64,000 bases of DNA from positions 5,987,840-6,051,839 of the forward strand of contig NC_133494.1 of assembly GCF_025370935.1 (NCBI RefSeq), read 5' to 3'. A program made the position numbers and the translations under genes. The DNA is from Choristoneura fumiferana. Its lineage: Eukaryota > Arthropoda > Insecta > Lepidoptera > Tortricidae. Under the pieces are notes generated by a model that made no database searches, had not been told where the DNA came from, and saw only the letters and a program-made list of their open reading frames with translations. Below are positions 46,243 through 57,405 of this stretch, piece by piece. Positions within the stretch are counted from its first letter, which is position 1, and each line of letters begins with the position of its first letter.

Positions 46243-47467
46243 TTTTAATTAAAGTTTTAGTTTTAGTTATTTTAATTTAATAGTAGTTGTAGTCCTATGG
46301 ATATTTTGTATTTTCTTAATATTTTCCTAATAAAGCTTTGCTTAGTTTGGGACTAGGTCAATTGGTGTCAAGTGTCCCATGATATTTATTTATTTATTTA
46401 TAAATGCACTTCAAGCTAGATGAAGGCTTTGAAGGGATCTTGTTGATTAAAAATTCAAACATATTTGTCATTATTAGTTAACTAATATCTTGATCTAAGC
46501 GCCTGCCGGTTATGAGCGAAACCACATACAGCGAAATAAAATTTTAACAAAGAAACCGGCCAAGTGCTTATCAGTGTCGCACACCGAGGGTTTTGTTTTT
46601 TATTCGACTGGATGGCAAACAAGCAAGTGGTCTCCTGATGGTAAGAGAACACCACCGCCCATAAACATCTGCAACAAATCTGTACAAATTTTTAGAAATT
46701 CTTCCAGATCGTAGTCGCTATACTCGAAAACTTTTCTGCCCCAATGGTTGTCTGTTCATAAAGCGATGTAGCCCGCCCTTTGCCACTTTAACTTGCATTT
46801 TCTTCGAGCTATGTAGATGGCTTAAGCTGTTCGGCGATTTCCGTATTCCGGATTTTATCTCGAAATGAAACTCCGAGTAAAGTTCTTTCCTTCACTCGCT
46901 GCGTGACTCTGACTCTCCAACAGGTCAACTGTGTTACGTTATGAGAATATCAGATTTTGTCTTCTCGTGTGTGCTTGAGCGAAAATACCTACTATGTATT
47001 AACCAACAAAACTAAGAAGCGAAACGATCAACATACGCTGTTTTCAATTTCTTCTTTCTGAACGAGACGAAGTCACGGAGAAAAAACGTTAGCATTTCTA
47101 AAAGTAATAAGTACAGTTACGTTCTATCAAAACATCTTATATAAAGTTTACCTAATTAACTGATTTTTATTAGATGGTTTCGTCGAAAAACTGGACTTTG
47201 CTTTTACTTTTCTTTTGTTTGCTGACTTCAATTAAAATCAATTTAGAAATAATATTATAGAATCATACAATTTCGAGTTTGTTAGAACAACTAGAAGATA
47301 AAAAATGACTGTCAAAATAAAAAAAATACATGATTCAATTACAAATAAAATATCACAATAAAATCAATCAAAAATTGCGAAATATGCATATGAATAAGAA
47401 TTTCTGGTTAGAAAACCAATAATTTATTGTTTTTTCAAATCTGAAATCTTTGATATACCTACAAGGC
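46243..47467. other. Non-coding stretch with repeat pieces (copy B)
   Basis: Contains a solo SINE tail (46334-46404), a dispersed repeat (about 46553-46650) and a decayed LINE fragment (46743-46900, minus). No gene. Confidence 0.5.
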
Positions 47468-47811
47468 GGGCCCTGTAACAGGAGCAAAAATTAAACCACA
47501 GCTTCCACTCTTCATCTTGAGCTAATTTAGTTCTACAACTTTTGAAAATAATTTGTATTGTGATTTTTATTATAGTTTAAGGTTTAATTGGACAAGCAAT
47601 GTATTGCGAAATCCGGCATTTTGTTACGAGACAGGCGATGTCATTTAGGCTATTGGATGCCGTACATTGAAAATACCATTTAATTTGTTTAGAATAATTA
47701 ATAAGTAATGAAATGATGAAATAACTTAATTTCTGAAAGTTGCAGTACTGAAGTAGTTCCATTTGAGTAGCAGAACCTGTGTTTTAATTTTTTGGTCCTG
47801 TTACAGGGCCC
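47468..47811. mobile_element. 344-bp MITE (copy B)
   Basis: Equivalent of 29139-29482, same length and termini. Confidence 0.8.
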
Positions 47812-48393
47812 ACCCGGTACAGGCACTTGTTGTCCAGATTAGCTGACTTTGTATTTTTATACCTGTTTAATTTCAATTAACCGCGCCTTGCTTTTATTAG
47901 TGTGATATGTTTTTTTTTTGATAAATAAGTTACCTGAATATAGTGAACACTGAGCTTTAACTGGAGTCCGCGACTGAAATTTTCGTCGATAAAAATATAA
48001 TGTATATTATATGTAAAAATAACGTATGCCCAACGAATGATAATGAGAAGAGATGTAAGTATGTTGGAGAAAGATCAAAATTCGTTCTGTCATTTTTACG
48101 TCAAAGAGTAATAAACACGTATTTATAATATTATGAATATATAGTAGGCTAGGTCTATTGAAATCACTAGGTAGTAAAAATATTGTCAACTCAACTTAAG
48201 AGTTTTAGTTTTTGTTGCACGATCACTTGACGACTGGAAAGGCAGTTGTAACCCTTGCCAGCGCCGTGCTCGGTTCAAGTTTAGTTTGAAATTTTTTTTA
48301 GGCTCTGAACGTTAATTGGAAATAAGTTTAAGGACTTAAGCCTTGGTATCTAGTGATTTGACCTAAGGCCTTTTAAGGCTTTTTTATTTGATG

Positions 48394-48638
48394 ACCGGAT
48401 GGCCAAGTGGCAAGAGATTCTGACTACGAAGCTTGAGGTCCTGGGTTCGATTCCCGGCCGGAGCAGATATTTGTATGAATAATATGAATGTTTGTTCTCG
48501 GGTCTTGGATGTTTAATATGTATTTAAGTATGTATTTATCTACATATAAGTATGTTTATCCGTTGCCATAGTACAAGCTTTGCTTAGTCTGGGACTAGGT
48601 CAATTAGTGTCAAGTGTCCCATGATATTTATTTATTTT
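48394..48638 (+). mobile_element. tRNA-derived SINE, second family, copy 2 (copy B)
   Basis: Equivalent of 30067-30311. Confidence 0.8.
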
Positions 48639-48976
48639 AAGCCTCTTCTTAAGAGGCCATAGGTCAAACCCTCTGGCCGTAGGTTCAAACCTAGGCTCAC
48701 ACCTCTGAGTTTCTCGGGATTTATGAGCGAAATGACATTTGAAGCGTACCGTGAGCTAAAGCTCAGCGGTAAACTGTGAAGGAAATTATCATGAATAAAA
48801 TCACACTGCGTGAAGTTTCAAATCCGCATTAAATCTGCGTGGGAACTAACTGCCAAGCCCTTCCATTTTGAGAAGAGGCCCGTGCCAAGCAGTGGACGTA
48901 TATAGACCGAGATAAAGTCTGTGTAAGTTATAAAATGGTTCAGCGTATTTTATTATTTACTATATATATGTATATA

Positions 48977-49421
48977 GTTTTCCTTGAAAGTTTGATATAC
49001 TTACTACCGTCCTGATTTTTTTTTTAATTTTGCACCCACCGGTTTAGACGCTCGATTTTAATGAAAATTTGTACTTTAAAGTTGAATATTTCGCAAACAA
49101 ATCACTGCATTGAAAAACCGTCATAACAAACCCCTAATGGGTTTAAAAGACCTATCCAACGATACCCCACACTATAGGGTTGGATGAGAAAAAAAACACC
49201 CCCACTTTACGTCTATGGGAGGTACCCTAAAAAATGTTTTTTTTTTATTGTACCATTTTGTCGGCATAGTTTTCATATTATTATATATCCGTGCAAAATT
49301 ACAGCTTTCTAGCATTGATAGTCCCTGAGCAAAGCCGCGGACGGACAGACTGGCAGACAGAAAGACATGGCGAAACTATAAGGGTTCCGTTTTTGCCATT
49401 TTGGCTCCGGAACCCTAAAAA
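48977..49421 (+). mobile_element. GGTTCCG-bounded dispersed repeat (copy B of copy 8)
   Basis: Equivalent of 30702-31143, again starting right after the TA run. Confidence 0.8.
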
Positions 49422-49554
49422 CGCCGTCATTTCATCACTCCTCCAGCCGGTCCAACGCCAATGGCGTGCGTGGCAGTCAGTTATATCCTAATGAACATGG
49501 GTGACGTTTGTTTTATACACTATTACTTTATTATATTAAAATTATTTTTTACTT

Positions 49555-49830
49555 ATATTAAAAAAAAAACTCATTTATTCAAGTGACATAAAAAACAAAA
49601 TATGAAAATACTCCTTAGAAACTACAGTATACAATAAACAAAATAAAATTAACCTATAATATAAACTACAAACTAAGACCTAAACTACAACCTAAAAACC
49701 ACCATTCCGCGTCGTACCCGGCTCAAAGGTGCCCATAATGCCAGCCGCATTTCCCCGCTGTATGGCCAGCACCACCTGCTGAACCAGGTACGACCCGGAG
49801 CGGGGGTCGCAACCCCTGTCCCGCTTATTA
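49555..49830 (-). pseudogene. Polyadenylated retroelement 3' end (copy B)
   Basis: Equivalent of 31265-31560. The stop codon is at 49692-49694 and the AIQRGNAA signature is kept, with a GCG to GTG change (VALAIQ to VVLAIQ). Confidence 0.6.
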
Positions 49831-50945
49831 TATTTATACTTTAATCTCAAAATACAAACTAAAAAACAGGAACGACAGATATTTTCCCTGGGCCCGCGTG
49901 GAAGTTACATTCCCAGCCACGTCCAAGTCCTCTTATTCTGAGAATAAGAATGTACCTTACAGTGGGACGTTTGCAGCTCTATTATCTAAAATAAATATCA
50001 AATTTTTATGTCCGTAATAAAAATCTTAAAAAGTAACACGGTTATTTAAAATATTTCAAGATTGAGCACTCAGGTACTAAGTATTTAAAATATCATGAGC
50101 CACGAATTTTAGGCGTGATTTTAGCAAACTGCTCTGCATTCCAGATTAAGAAGAAAATAACAATCGGAGATCTTGCACTATGCTTCAATTTTAATGCCTA
50201 CATGTGTATTTAATGATACTACACGAGGGCAACTTGAGGACGTCGAAAGTCATGAAGCTGAAACGTGAGGAATTGCTTCCCATTATCACTTTCTTGCGTA
50301 CAATGACAAATGCCTGCTATGATCCATTTTTATACATGTGAAGCGTCAAAGATGATTCACGAGTCGCTTGATACGAGAATGTTTTTACAAACGTCTGGGT
50401 ATCATATAAAATACAGTTACTTGACTTCTAGTAATGGATGTTTGCGCCTGGATGATGAAACATTACTTTTCTTTAGGAGACAGTCAGTAAACGGATACAG
50501 ATATGGTTCTGAAATCTTTTGACTTGCTTACGTAAAGTTTTTGTTTGTATCAACAAATCTTTTCTATCTTTAGTGTTCTTGGTTCTTTTTGGGCTCTGTG
50601 TTTGTATCTATAAACTGACTGGCATTATTTTAGGCTTTACGTATTTGGAATTATGTCAAAGTATTATTTTTAACGGTCGGTCGGTGAGTGTTCGTAAATA
50701 CAATATACTCAAGCAACTATAGGTTACCTATGACACGACTTGGTAGCTTATCACAAGTTTGGTCACAGAATATATAATTTTGCACTGCTTCAGCTGTAAT
50801 TCGAATTAACTGAATATTTTTTTTTATGATTTTATACCCATGGTTTCATTTTGGAATATTTTCAAAAACTGAATCAATAAAAAAAACATATACTTAATTT
50901 AATTATTTTTAATTATTTATTATAATTATTTATAAGTCGTTATAT
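49831..50945. other. Non-coding stretch (copy B)
   Basis: No gene supported; equivalent to 31561-32679. Confidence 0.45.
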
Positions 50946-51165
50946 GTTACGACATATTATTATAATAATAATAATAATATGTCGTAACGACAATCGATTA
51001 TAAAATGTGACCAGTGACAATGGAAACCACCTCAAAAGAGTAGCCTTTCGAATAAAAAAATAATTTTGAAAATCGGTCCACAATTGACTGAGTAATCGGC
51101 GAACATACATAAAAAAATACAAACATTGGAACATAGAACCCTCCTCCTTTTTTAAAGTCGGTTAA
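50946..51165 (-). mobile_element. Palindrome-ended dispersed repeat (copy B)
   Basis: Equivalent of 32680-32905; the 43-bp palindrome at 50946-50988 is unchanged. Confidence 0.65.
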
Positions 51166-51424
51166 AAACAGCTGTAAAAGATGTAAATGTAAGTACGACT
51201 GATGCGTTCCTAAGCAGCCCGCATTATGTGTCCCTAAGACTTGGAGGAATTTTTGGGATGGAATGCGGACGTTGTGAGGTTATAGGAATTAGAGCAATAC
51301 TATTCGGTTTATTCCACTTGAAGTGCCAACCAAAAACCGCAGACGCACACCCACACCTACAGTACCTATCTTTATAATAGATTGTGGCGACTCCTACTGT
51401 ACCTATACAAGTTACTTGCTACAC

Positions 51425-51857
51425 TTAAGACTACTCTTAAGAGCGTGTAAAAAACATAATGATTTATTCTCGGATGTAGATATGTGTTTTGCATGAATTT
51501 AAATCAATTTGTATCTGCACTGGTAAAGAAATGAATAAGTAGCTATTACTTGGATTTTTTCATACCTACTTGAAATAATAATAAAGGTACGATTAAATAA
51601 AACTTAAATAAAAACTAGTTATAAAACACTTATTATAATTTAAACTTTAATTATTTGTTTTTGTTAATTTGCTCAAAAATTTGTTTTGCATGCCTATTAC
51701 TTGTAACGTACGCTCGCTCGAGCAACAAAAAATGTAACTTATTTATAAGTGGAAACTGTTTTGGCTTATGTATCATCTAAATTAATTTATAATCAACTGT
51801 GTCATATATGCTGTATGTTTCCCAAATAAATAAAATAAATAAATAAATAAATAAACA
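51425..51857 (+). mobile_element. 433-bp insertion present only in copy B
   Basis: Copy A reads straight through this point (GCTACAACAATGATG near 33160). The insert starts CTTAAGACTACTCTTAAGAG and ends in TTTCCCAAATAAATAAAATA plus an (AAATA/AATA)n tail, as non-LTR 3' ends do. No reverse-transcriptase motif. Only a 3-bp ACA target repeat is possible. Confidence 0.75.
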
Positions 51858-52330
51858 ATGATGATGGGTTATGGTCAGAAGACACAAAAAAAATGTTACA
51901 GATTTATCTGCCCGTTTGGTTACTCCTAGATTAGTTCTGAGAGTTAATGCGGCACTTATCCTGGGGTCGATGTCTGTGTGGCAGAAAACCTGGACGACGT
52001 TTTTAATGGTGCTGGTGGTAATAGTTGTTTTTTTTTGTAATTTATGTGTGTTCGTACAGTGTGGAGGTGGAGAAACTGCATGAACACACATTTCTACCAT
52101 AAACGTTGCTATTATAAGGTCGCGAGTGAGCACAGTAAATGTTTCTAGTAGTTAGTAGGTATTTTATGTCCCATAGGCATACTTTGGATGGATGATAAAA
52201 AACTAAAACAGACAACATATTAACCATCTGTCATCTGTTACTTTACCGCTCTTGGTGGCACAATGACATGATGGGAAGGAAAATAATTATATTAATAATA
52301 ACAATTAAAGTTATCCTTAAACGATTCGCC

Positions 52331-52427
52331 TTTATACTTGATTCGTACCCGAGTAACGGTGTTGACTGATCAGTCGTTAAAATTGAATCCGATGTGACAA
52401 AAATAAATACATACCCAATATAAAAAA
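52331..52427 (+). promoter_or_regulatory. Possible core promoter of the YDxP gene
   Basis: A TCAGTC (52370-52375) fits the arthropod initiator TCAGT. TTTATAC lies about 40 bp upstream, further than usual for a TATA box. The 5' UTR would be about 55 nt. Prediction from motifs only. Confidence 0.25.
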
Positions 52428-53856
52428 TGGATAAAACAGTGTATTTTTTGTTTTTATTTGTTATTTATTGTTGTGTGCACTTTTGTTATGGATCAGAAGC
52501 TGAAGGAAATTCAATAACGATAAATGGTGAGTTTCTTTATCGAAAGTTATACAGGTGGCATTTAATTAGTACCTACCATATACATTTGTTTTATATCAAT
52601 TATATGAAGGTTTAGTGATCATTGCATGATCATTTGAAATTATAAAAGAACTTACAAAAACGTTTTATTTTATTACAGATCTATTGGCGAAATCTTCGAA
52701 AAAATATGAAAATACAGTAACATTACCGGTGTATGTGATTTACATATTTGGATCTGTATTGGTGCTTTTGATTTTGCTTGTCATATTTTTAATATTTGTC
52801 TTAGTGAAGCCAAAGTTTCTTGAAATATGCAAAAAAAATATAAATGTTTCTGAAAATACTGAAACAGAATCTGCTCAAAATTCGAGGCAAGATGCTTCTC
52901 AGAAATCATTGAAACGCCTTAACTTAAACAGAAGTCATAGTTTTGAATTTAATAATAAAAGCGGTCAATACCAAGTTTTAAAAGAAAATGACAGTACTAA
53001 CACTTTGAAATCAACAAAAGGAGAATTTGGTTCTCTCCGTACTCCAACAAGAACTGACGCTTCAGGTAACATATCACCGAGGATTATTAAAGGTTTAACC
53101 AAGGATATGCCTATTATTTTACCTGAACAAATGTCTCAAATTTGTAAAGAAGTATTAACAAGAACCAACAGAAACGACGACACTGCTGGCAGTCTACGGA
53201 ATATAAATACTATAGGAAAGCAATCCATAATTGCAGAAGAAAATGAAAAGAAATACGCTTCTTCGCCGGTTTTAGACGTTTATGATGTGATTGATGACAA
53301 CAAGAAAACATGTGATGTAAAAAGTTCAAACAAAAAAGACTTTGATAATCAAATACAAATATGTAGCAATGATGTGCGTGATATGGTAAATAGTTTAATG
53401 GAAGAAAATTTTACCAACCAAACACAATTGCAGAGTAACAATATTTACGACATGCCGAATGAACTAGACATTCTTAGCGGAAAAGATCTCGGTAATCAAA
53501 CACAAACACATAGCGATGATATGTATGATATGCCGAAACAGATTATTAATTCAAACAAAGAAGATTTTGACAATACGCAAACACTGAGTAATAATATCTA
53601 TGATATGCCAAAGGATCTTGATAATGCGCAACTAAATTACGTTAAACCACACTTTCCACAAAAAACTCAAGATGAAATCAGTCAAATAAAAGAGTATTTT
53701 CAAAAGTCAGATTATGATTCTCCACTTGCAACGCACAATGTAAAAGAATGTTCGATCGATAAAATTGATTGCGCTTTAGATCTAAACGCTTATGACTTTC
53801 CAACGAATACCAAAATGGAAGCTAAAATGTATATAAATGCAAATTGTATTCATTAG
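52427..53856 (+). CDS. Single-pass membrane protein with a YDxP-repeat cytoplasmic tail (intact, copy B)
   Basis: Two exons: 52427-52526 and 52679-53856, donor GTGAGT, acceptor TTATTACAG, phase 1, giving 425 residues. Residues 1-22 form a signal peptide (hydrophobic VYFLFLFVIYCCV). Residues 23-50 are a very short ectodomain with no N-glycosylation sequon. Residues about 51-76 are a strong membrane segment (IFGSVLVLLILLVIFLIFVL). The rest is a polar tail rich in Asn, Ser, Lys and Asp. The tail holds tandem 25-26-residue units (NQTQ..SNNIYDMP) with Tyr290, Tyr316 and Tyr341, and a fourth unit where Tyr is Arg267. Other tyrosine sites are YDVI (235), YVKP (354), YDSP (379) and YDFP (405). YDxP/YxxP motifs, when phosphorylated, are docking sites for Crk and Nck SH2 domains, as in Cas proteins. 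A signalling scaffold role is inference. The family is not recognised. A LINE fragment begins within about 5 bp of the stop. Confidence 0.75.
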
Positions 53857-54265
53857 GTTTATCATAATCATCAGCCGGAAGAGGTCCACTGCTGAACAAA
53901 GATCACCACAATGAACGACAACTCGTCACTTGCATCCACCGTTTTCCCGCAACTCTCAAGATGTCATCAGTCCACCTGGTGGGAGGTCTGCCAACACTTC
54001 ATCCACTCGCGGACTTTTCTCCCCCAACGGTTATCTGTTCTTCGAGCGATGTGGCCCGCCCATTGCCACTTCAACTTGCATATTTTTCCAGCTATGTCGG
54101 TGGCTTTAGTTCTTCGGTGAATTTCCGTCTTCCGGATTCTATCGCGCAAAGAAACTTCAAGCATAGGTCTCTCCATAGCTCGTTATTCATAAGGTTCATT
54201 AGGTTAAATTGCTGCATAGAAATCTTCTCATCTGAATCTCTATTAAGTGATTGAAATGTGTTAAG
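53857..54265 (-). pseudogene. LINE 3' end directly downstream of the YDxP gene
   Basis: The minus frame 54176-53967 reads MERPMLEVSLRDRIRKTEIH, then ICKLKWQWAGHIARRTDNRW and GRKVREWMKCWQTSHQVD, the RT C-terminal region. The element 3' end is the TCATAATCATCAGCCGG tail at about 53861. It is 5'-truncated and antisense to the gene. Confidence 0.8.
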
Positions 54266-54306
54266 TATGTACCTTAACCTACAAAATTAATTGTTTTCAT
54301 TTAGAA

Positions 54307-54534
54307 CTAGCCGTTAAACGCGACTCCGTCCGCGTTAATTCCAGTTTTCACTCTCCCGCGGAAACTATGCAATTTTCCGGGATAAAAACTATTCTATGTC
54401 CTTCCCCGGGAGTTCAACTATCTGTGTACCGAATTTCATCTAAATCGGTTCAGCGGTTTAAACGTGATGAAGTTACAAACAAATAAACAAGCAAACAAAC
54501 AGAATTACAAACTTTCGCATTCATATTAGTTGGA
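54307..54534 (-). mobile_element. 228-bp mini-Helitron (copy B)
   Basis: Equivalent of 35611-35838 with TC and CTAG ends. Confidence 0.75.
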
Positions 54535-55675
54535 TAGAAGAAATAACGAAACATGATCTATACTTTACGCAAAACAGAAGGATTTTAAGTACAAAAATAT
54601 CGTCATCCCTTATTTTGTAAGTAAGTCTTCATAATTGAAGGATCAAAGAGCCACCAATATCTTCGGAACCATGCCTTGGACGGACCCTTTTATTAATAAC
54701 ATGTTTTAGTTTTGGTTTTTATTTTAAATATTTTTAGGTACTTTAAGCTTAGGATAGCAATTTATTCTGGTTAAACTATTTGTAAATAAAAATAATCTTT
54801 GCATAGTAGAGTCGACATTATTCAGATAGAGACCCGGCTGCGTACCTTTATCGTGCGTGACTCTACGGCGGCCATTTCAGTTTTTTTAATGGCAGGATAA
54901 GGGGCAATCGCATTCAAGTTTTAAAGATAATCAACTCATATCGTTAAGACTAAATAGAGATTGTCACAGTACAGTTGTTTCCATATTTATCTTAGGCAAC
55001 TTAACGACGACGTTAAATTTTTAATGGCACTATAAAATTAAATGTAACATGTAATAGGGCCTCGTAGCATAATACCAGACTTCTATAATCGCTTAATAAA
55101 AAATATTGAAGTTTTATTATTTTCTTTGTTTTTTTTTTTTAAATTCCCATGTATGTTTTAAGTGTGACAATTTGACACAATACTTTGTTATTATAAAATG
55201 AATAATTAACAACCGTACGTATATCAGCAAAATAATTTATCCCTTTAGGGAAATAAGTACTAAGTTTATTAATCATGCTACATAAGGGAATGACGCATTT
55301 GGGTTTGTACGAGTAGGGGATATATCAATAGAACGCCAATGCCATTTGTTTGAAAGACATTTAGCCTGACAACTGTGGCCATTGTTGCAATCTGATTGGC
55401 CGGCCAAGGCAGGACTCTAGAGTCGGGAAATCAGATATCATGATCGGTCGACTATTATGTCCATATACTATAAGTACGTGAATATATATATGCAGTGTGT
55501 GTTAATAGGTGAAATTCACTTTCACTTCTTCGGCCACTCTCATTCCTCTGCACTCGTCTAAAAGTGCACAGATCTGGAAAAAGGATGGTCTCATTCAAGT
55601 CTAATTATCGTATCACTATCCAGAAACTAAGCAGAACGGCAATAAGACAGGTACACAGATGAATGACAATAGCCA
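54535..55675. other. Non-coding stretch (copy B)
   Basis: No gene; equivalent to 35839-36969. Confidence 0.45.
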
Positions 55676-55893
55676 TATAAATGCGAAAGTTTGTAAGTCT
55701 GTTTGTTTGTTTGTTGGTTTGTTTGTTTGTTTGTTTGTTACTGCGTCACGTCAAAACCGCTGAACTGATTTAGATGAAATTCGGTATAGAGATAGTTAGA
55801 GTTACGGGACATAGGATAGTTTTTATCCCGAGAAATGGAATAGTACCCGCGGGATAGCGATAAACGAATTTTTCGCGGACGGAGTCGCGGGTA
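55676..55893 (+). mobile_element. Helitron-like element (copy B)
   Basis: Equivalent of 36970-37190 with a longer TTTG run. Confidence 0.65.
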
Positions 55894-55910
55894 CAGTACG
55901 ATTACTTGGA

Positions 55911-56086
55911 GTTAACACTTGACAGATGGGCGTGCCTTCAGTCAATTTTCAACTTTGAGGTCATACAAATAAAATAGTTTCTACATAATCTGTAAACGTG
56001 GGTAGCGGTAAAATAAAAATGGCTTTATTTGTATGACGTCAAAGTTGAAAATTTACTGAAGGCACGCCCATCTGTCAAGTGCCAAC
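55911..56086. mobile_element. 176-bp foldback MITE (copy B)
   Basis: Same arms and length as 37208-37383. Confidence 0.85.
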
Positions 56087-56577
56087 TCGAATTAATCAAA
56101 CTGTAACAGGCTAGTGAAAATATAATACAAAGACGCCTTCACATCCCGTATAAAATACATGTAAACACAGAGGCTGTTTTACCCATGAATAACACCATGA
56201 GTCACTTGAATATAAAATAATATTGAAATGTAAAATTACATAATAAAGTTTTTTTACTGAGCGTCATCCCACTTATCCTTTTACGACATTATCCTATTGT
56301 ATTTCCCTACTTCAATTATACGAGTGTTTTAATCGGTAATTTTAAGCAATCATTTAGTTATGATTAGAGGAACGAAAAACTATATTACTATTGCCCCTGA
56401 CTGCTGGAGGTCTGAAATTTGAGCGACGCGTACTATGAACGAACGAACCCGAATCATGGATGGTGGTCGTGCCTGGGGGGCTGCTACTAGGGCTTGCATT
56501 CCGAGGTTCCAGGATCTCGTAATTACGGAATCTCGGATGATTTTGAACGATCTTTCAATGCTTAAATATAATAATAT
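56087..56577. other. Non-coding stretch (copy B)
   Basis: No gene supported; the 63-codon frame at 56435 is not conserved beyond the duplication. Confidence 0.45.
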
Positions 56578-56685
56578 AAATCGAAGTTTGTATCGTACAG
56601 TCCTCTCACTCTCTTATTATAAATAATATAAGCGTAAGCGGGACGGCAAGAATAGAATTTCGAATTTTGCACTTCGTAGTATATA
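56578..56685. mobile_element. Hairpin MITE, complete in copy B
   Basis: The left arm (ATCGAAGTTTGTATCGTACA) and right arm (AATTTCGAATTTTGCACTTC) are both present. In copy A the same element is cut in its loop by the N gap. Confidence 0.65.
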
Positions 56686-56758
56686 AAAAAGGGCCTGGTT
56701 TTAAAATAGGACGGACCCATCTCTCCCCGTGGTTATCGTACCTATTTAATAGGCGACT

Positions 56759-57018
56759 AAGGGCCGCCACATATACTTGGAATTCCGGATTTCGGGATTC
56801 AGGATTTTGAATGCAGTAAATCCATACAAATCTATGGACCTACCACAGACGGCCAGTAGTTTTCCGTTCGAACTTTTCTCTGATTCGTAATTCGGCATGG
56901 TGGCCTGTGCGTCAGAATTGAAATAAACGTATGTGTGTGATATATTTACGGAATCCCGAATCGGAATTACGAATCGTAATTCCGAAACGAAATTCCGAGT
57001 GTATGTGGCGGCCTTTAA
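56759..57018. mobile_element. 260-bp MITE with AAGGGCCGCCACATA termini
   Basis: AAGGGCCGCCACATATACTT is answered by GTATGTGGCGGCCTTT. Subterminal GGAATTCCG / CGGAATTACG blocks are repeated several times. Overlapping minus frames are not supported as coding. Confidence 0.75.
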
Positions 57019-57296
57019 GGAGAGAGAGTAGGCAGCAGTGCGAGAGCACATAGACAAGGAGATCATTGTCAACTACGATCTCCAGACTCCAGCTCTGCGG
57101 TGTGTCGGACAAGAGGAAACCATTACACTATTTTCTCAAGAAGGTTGTCATGAAGGTTCATCAAGGATCCTTAACCGACGACCACGAATACTCTGTCAAA
57201 AATTTACGACTTTGAAGAAGATATTATTTATATGTGTTGTCTAGTCTTCATAGTACAAGCTTAATTAGGACTAGGTTGATTAGTAAACCATACTTA
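57019..57296. other. Non-coding stretch
   Basis: No gene supported. Confidence 0.4.
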
Positions 57297-57405
57297 TCAT
57301 GATCATCATCATCATCCAGCCTATATATCCCACTGCTGGGCACAGGCCTCCTCTCAGAATGAGAGGGCTTGGACCGTAGTTCCCACGCGGACCCAGCGCG
57401 GATTG
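57297..57405 (-). mobile_element. Retroelement 3' tail fragment
   Basis: ATCATCATCATCATCCAGCC then CCCACTGCTGGGCACAGGCC: the antisense of the tail at 19148-19341. Confidence 0.7.

Larger units (their letters stand above)
43250..56613 (+). repeat. Duplicated segment, copy B (13.4 kb)
   Basis: Direct-orientation counterpart of 24833-37905. It carries the same repeats in the same order: the MITE at 47468-47811, SINEs at 44835-45096 and 48394-48638, mini-Helitrons at 54307-54534 and 55676-55893, and the foldback at 55911-56086. It differs by a rearrangement at 44291-44640, a 433-bp insertion at 51425-51857 and a much shorter TA run. Copy B continues past 56613, where copy A is lost in the gap. 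Confidence 0.9.
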
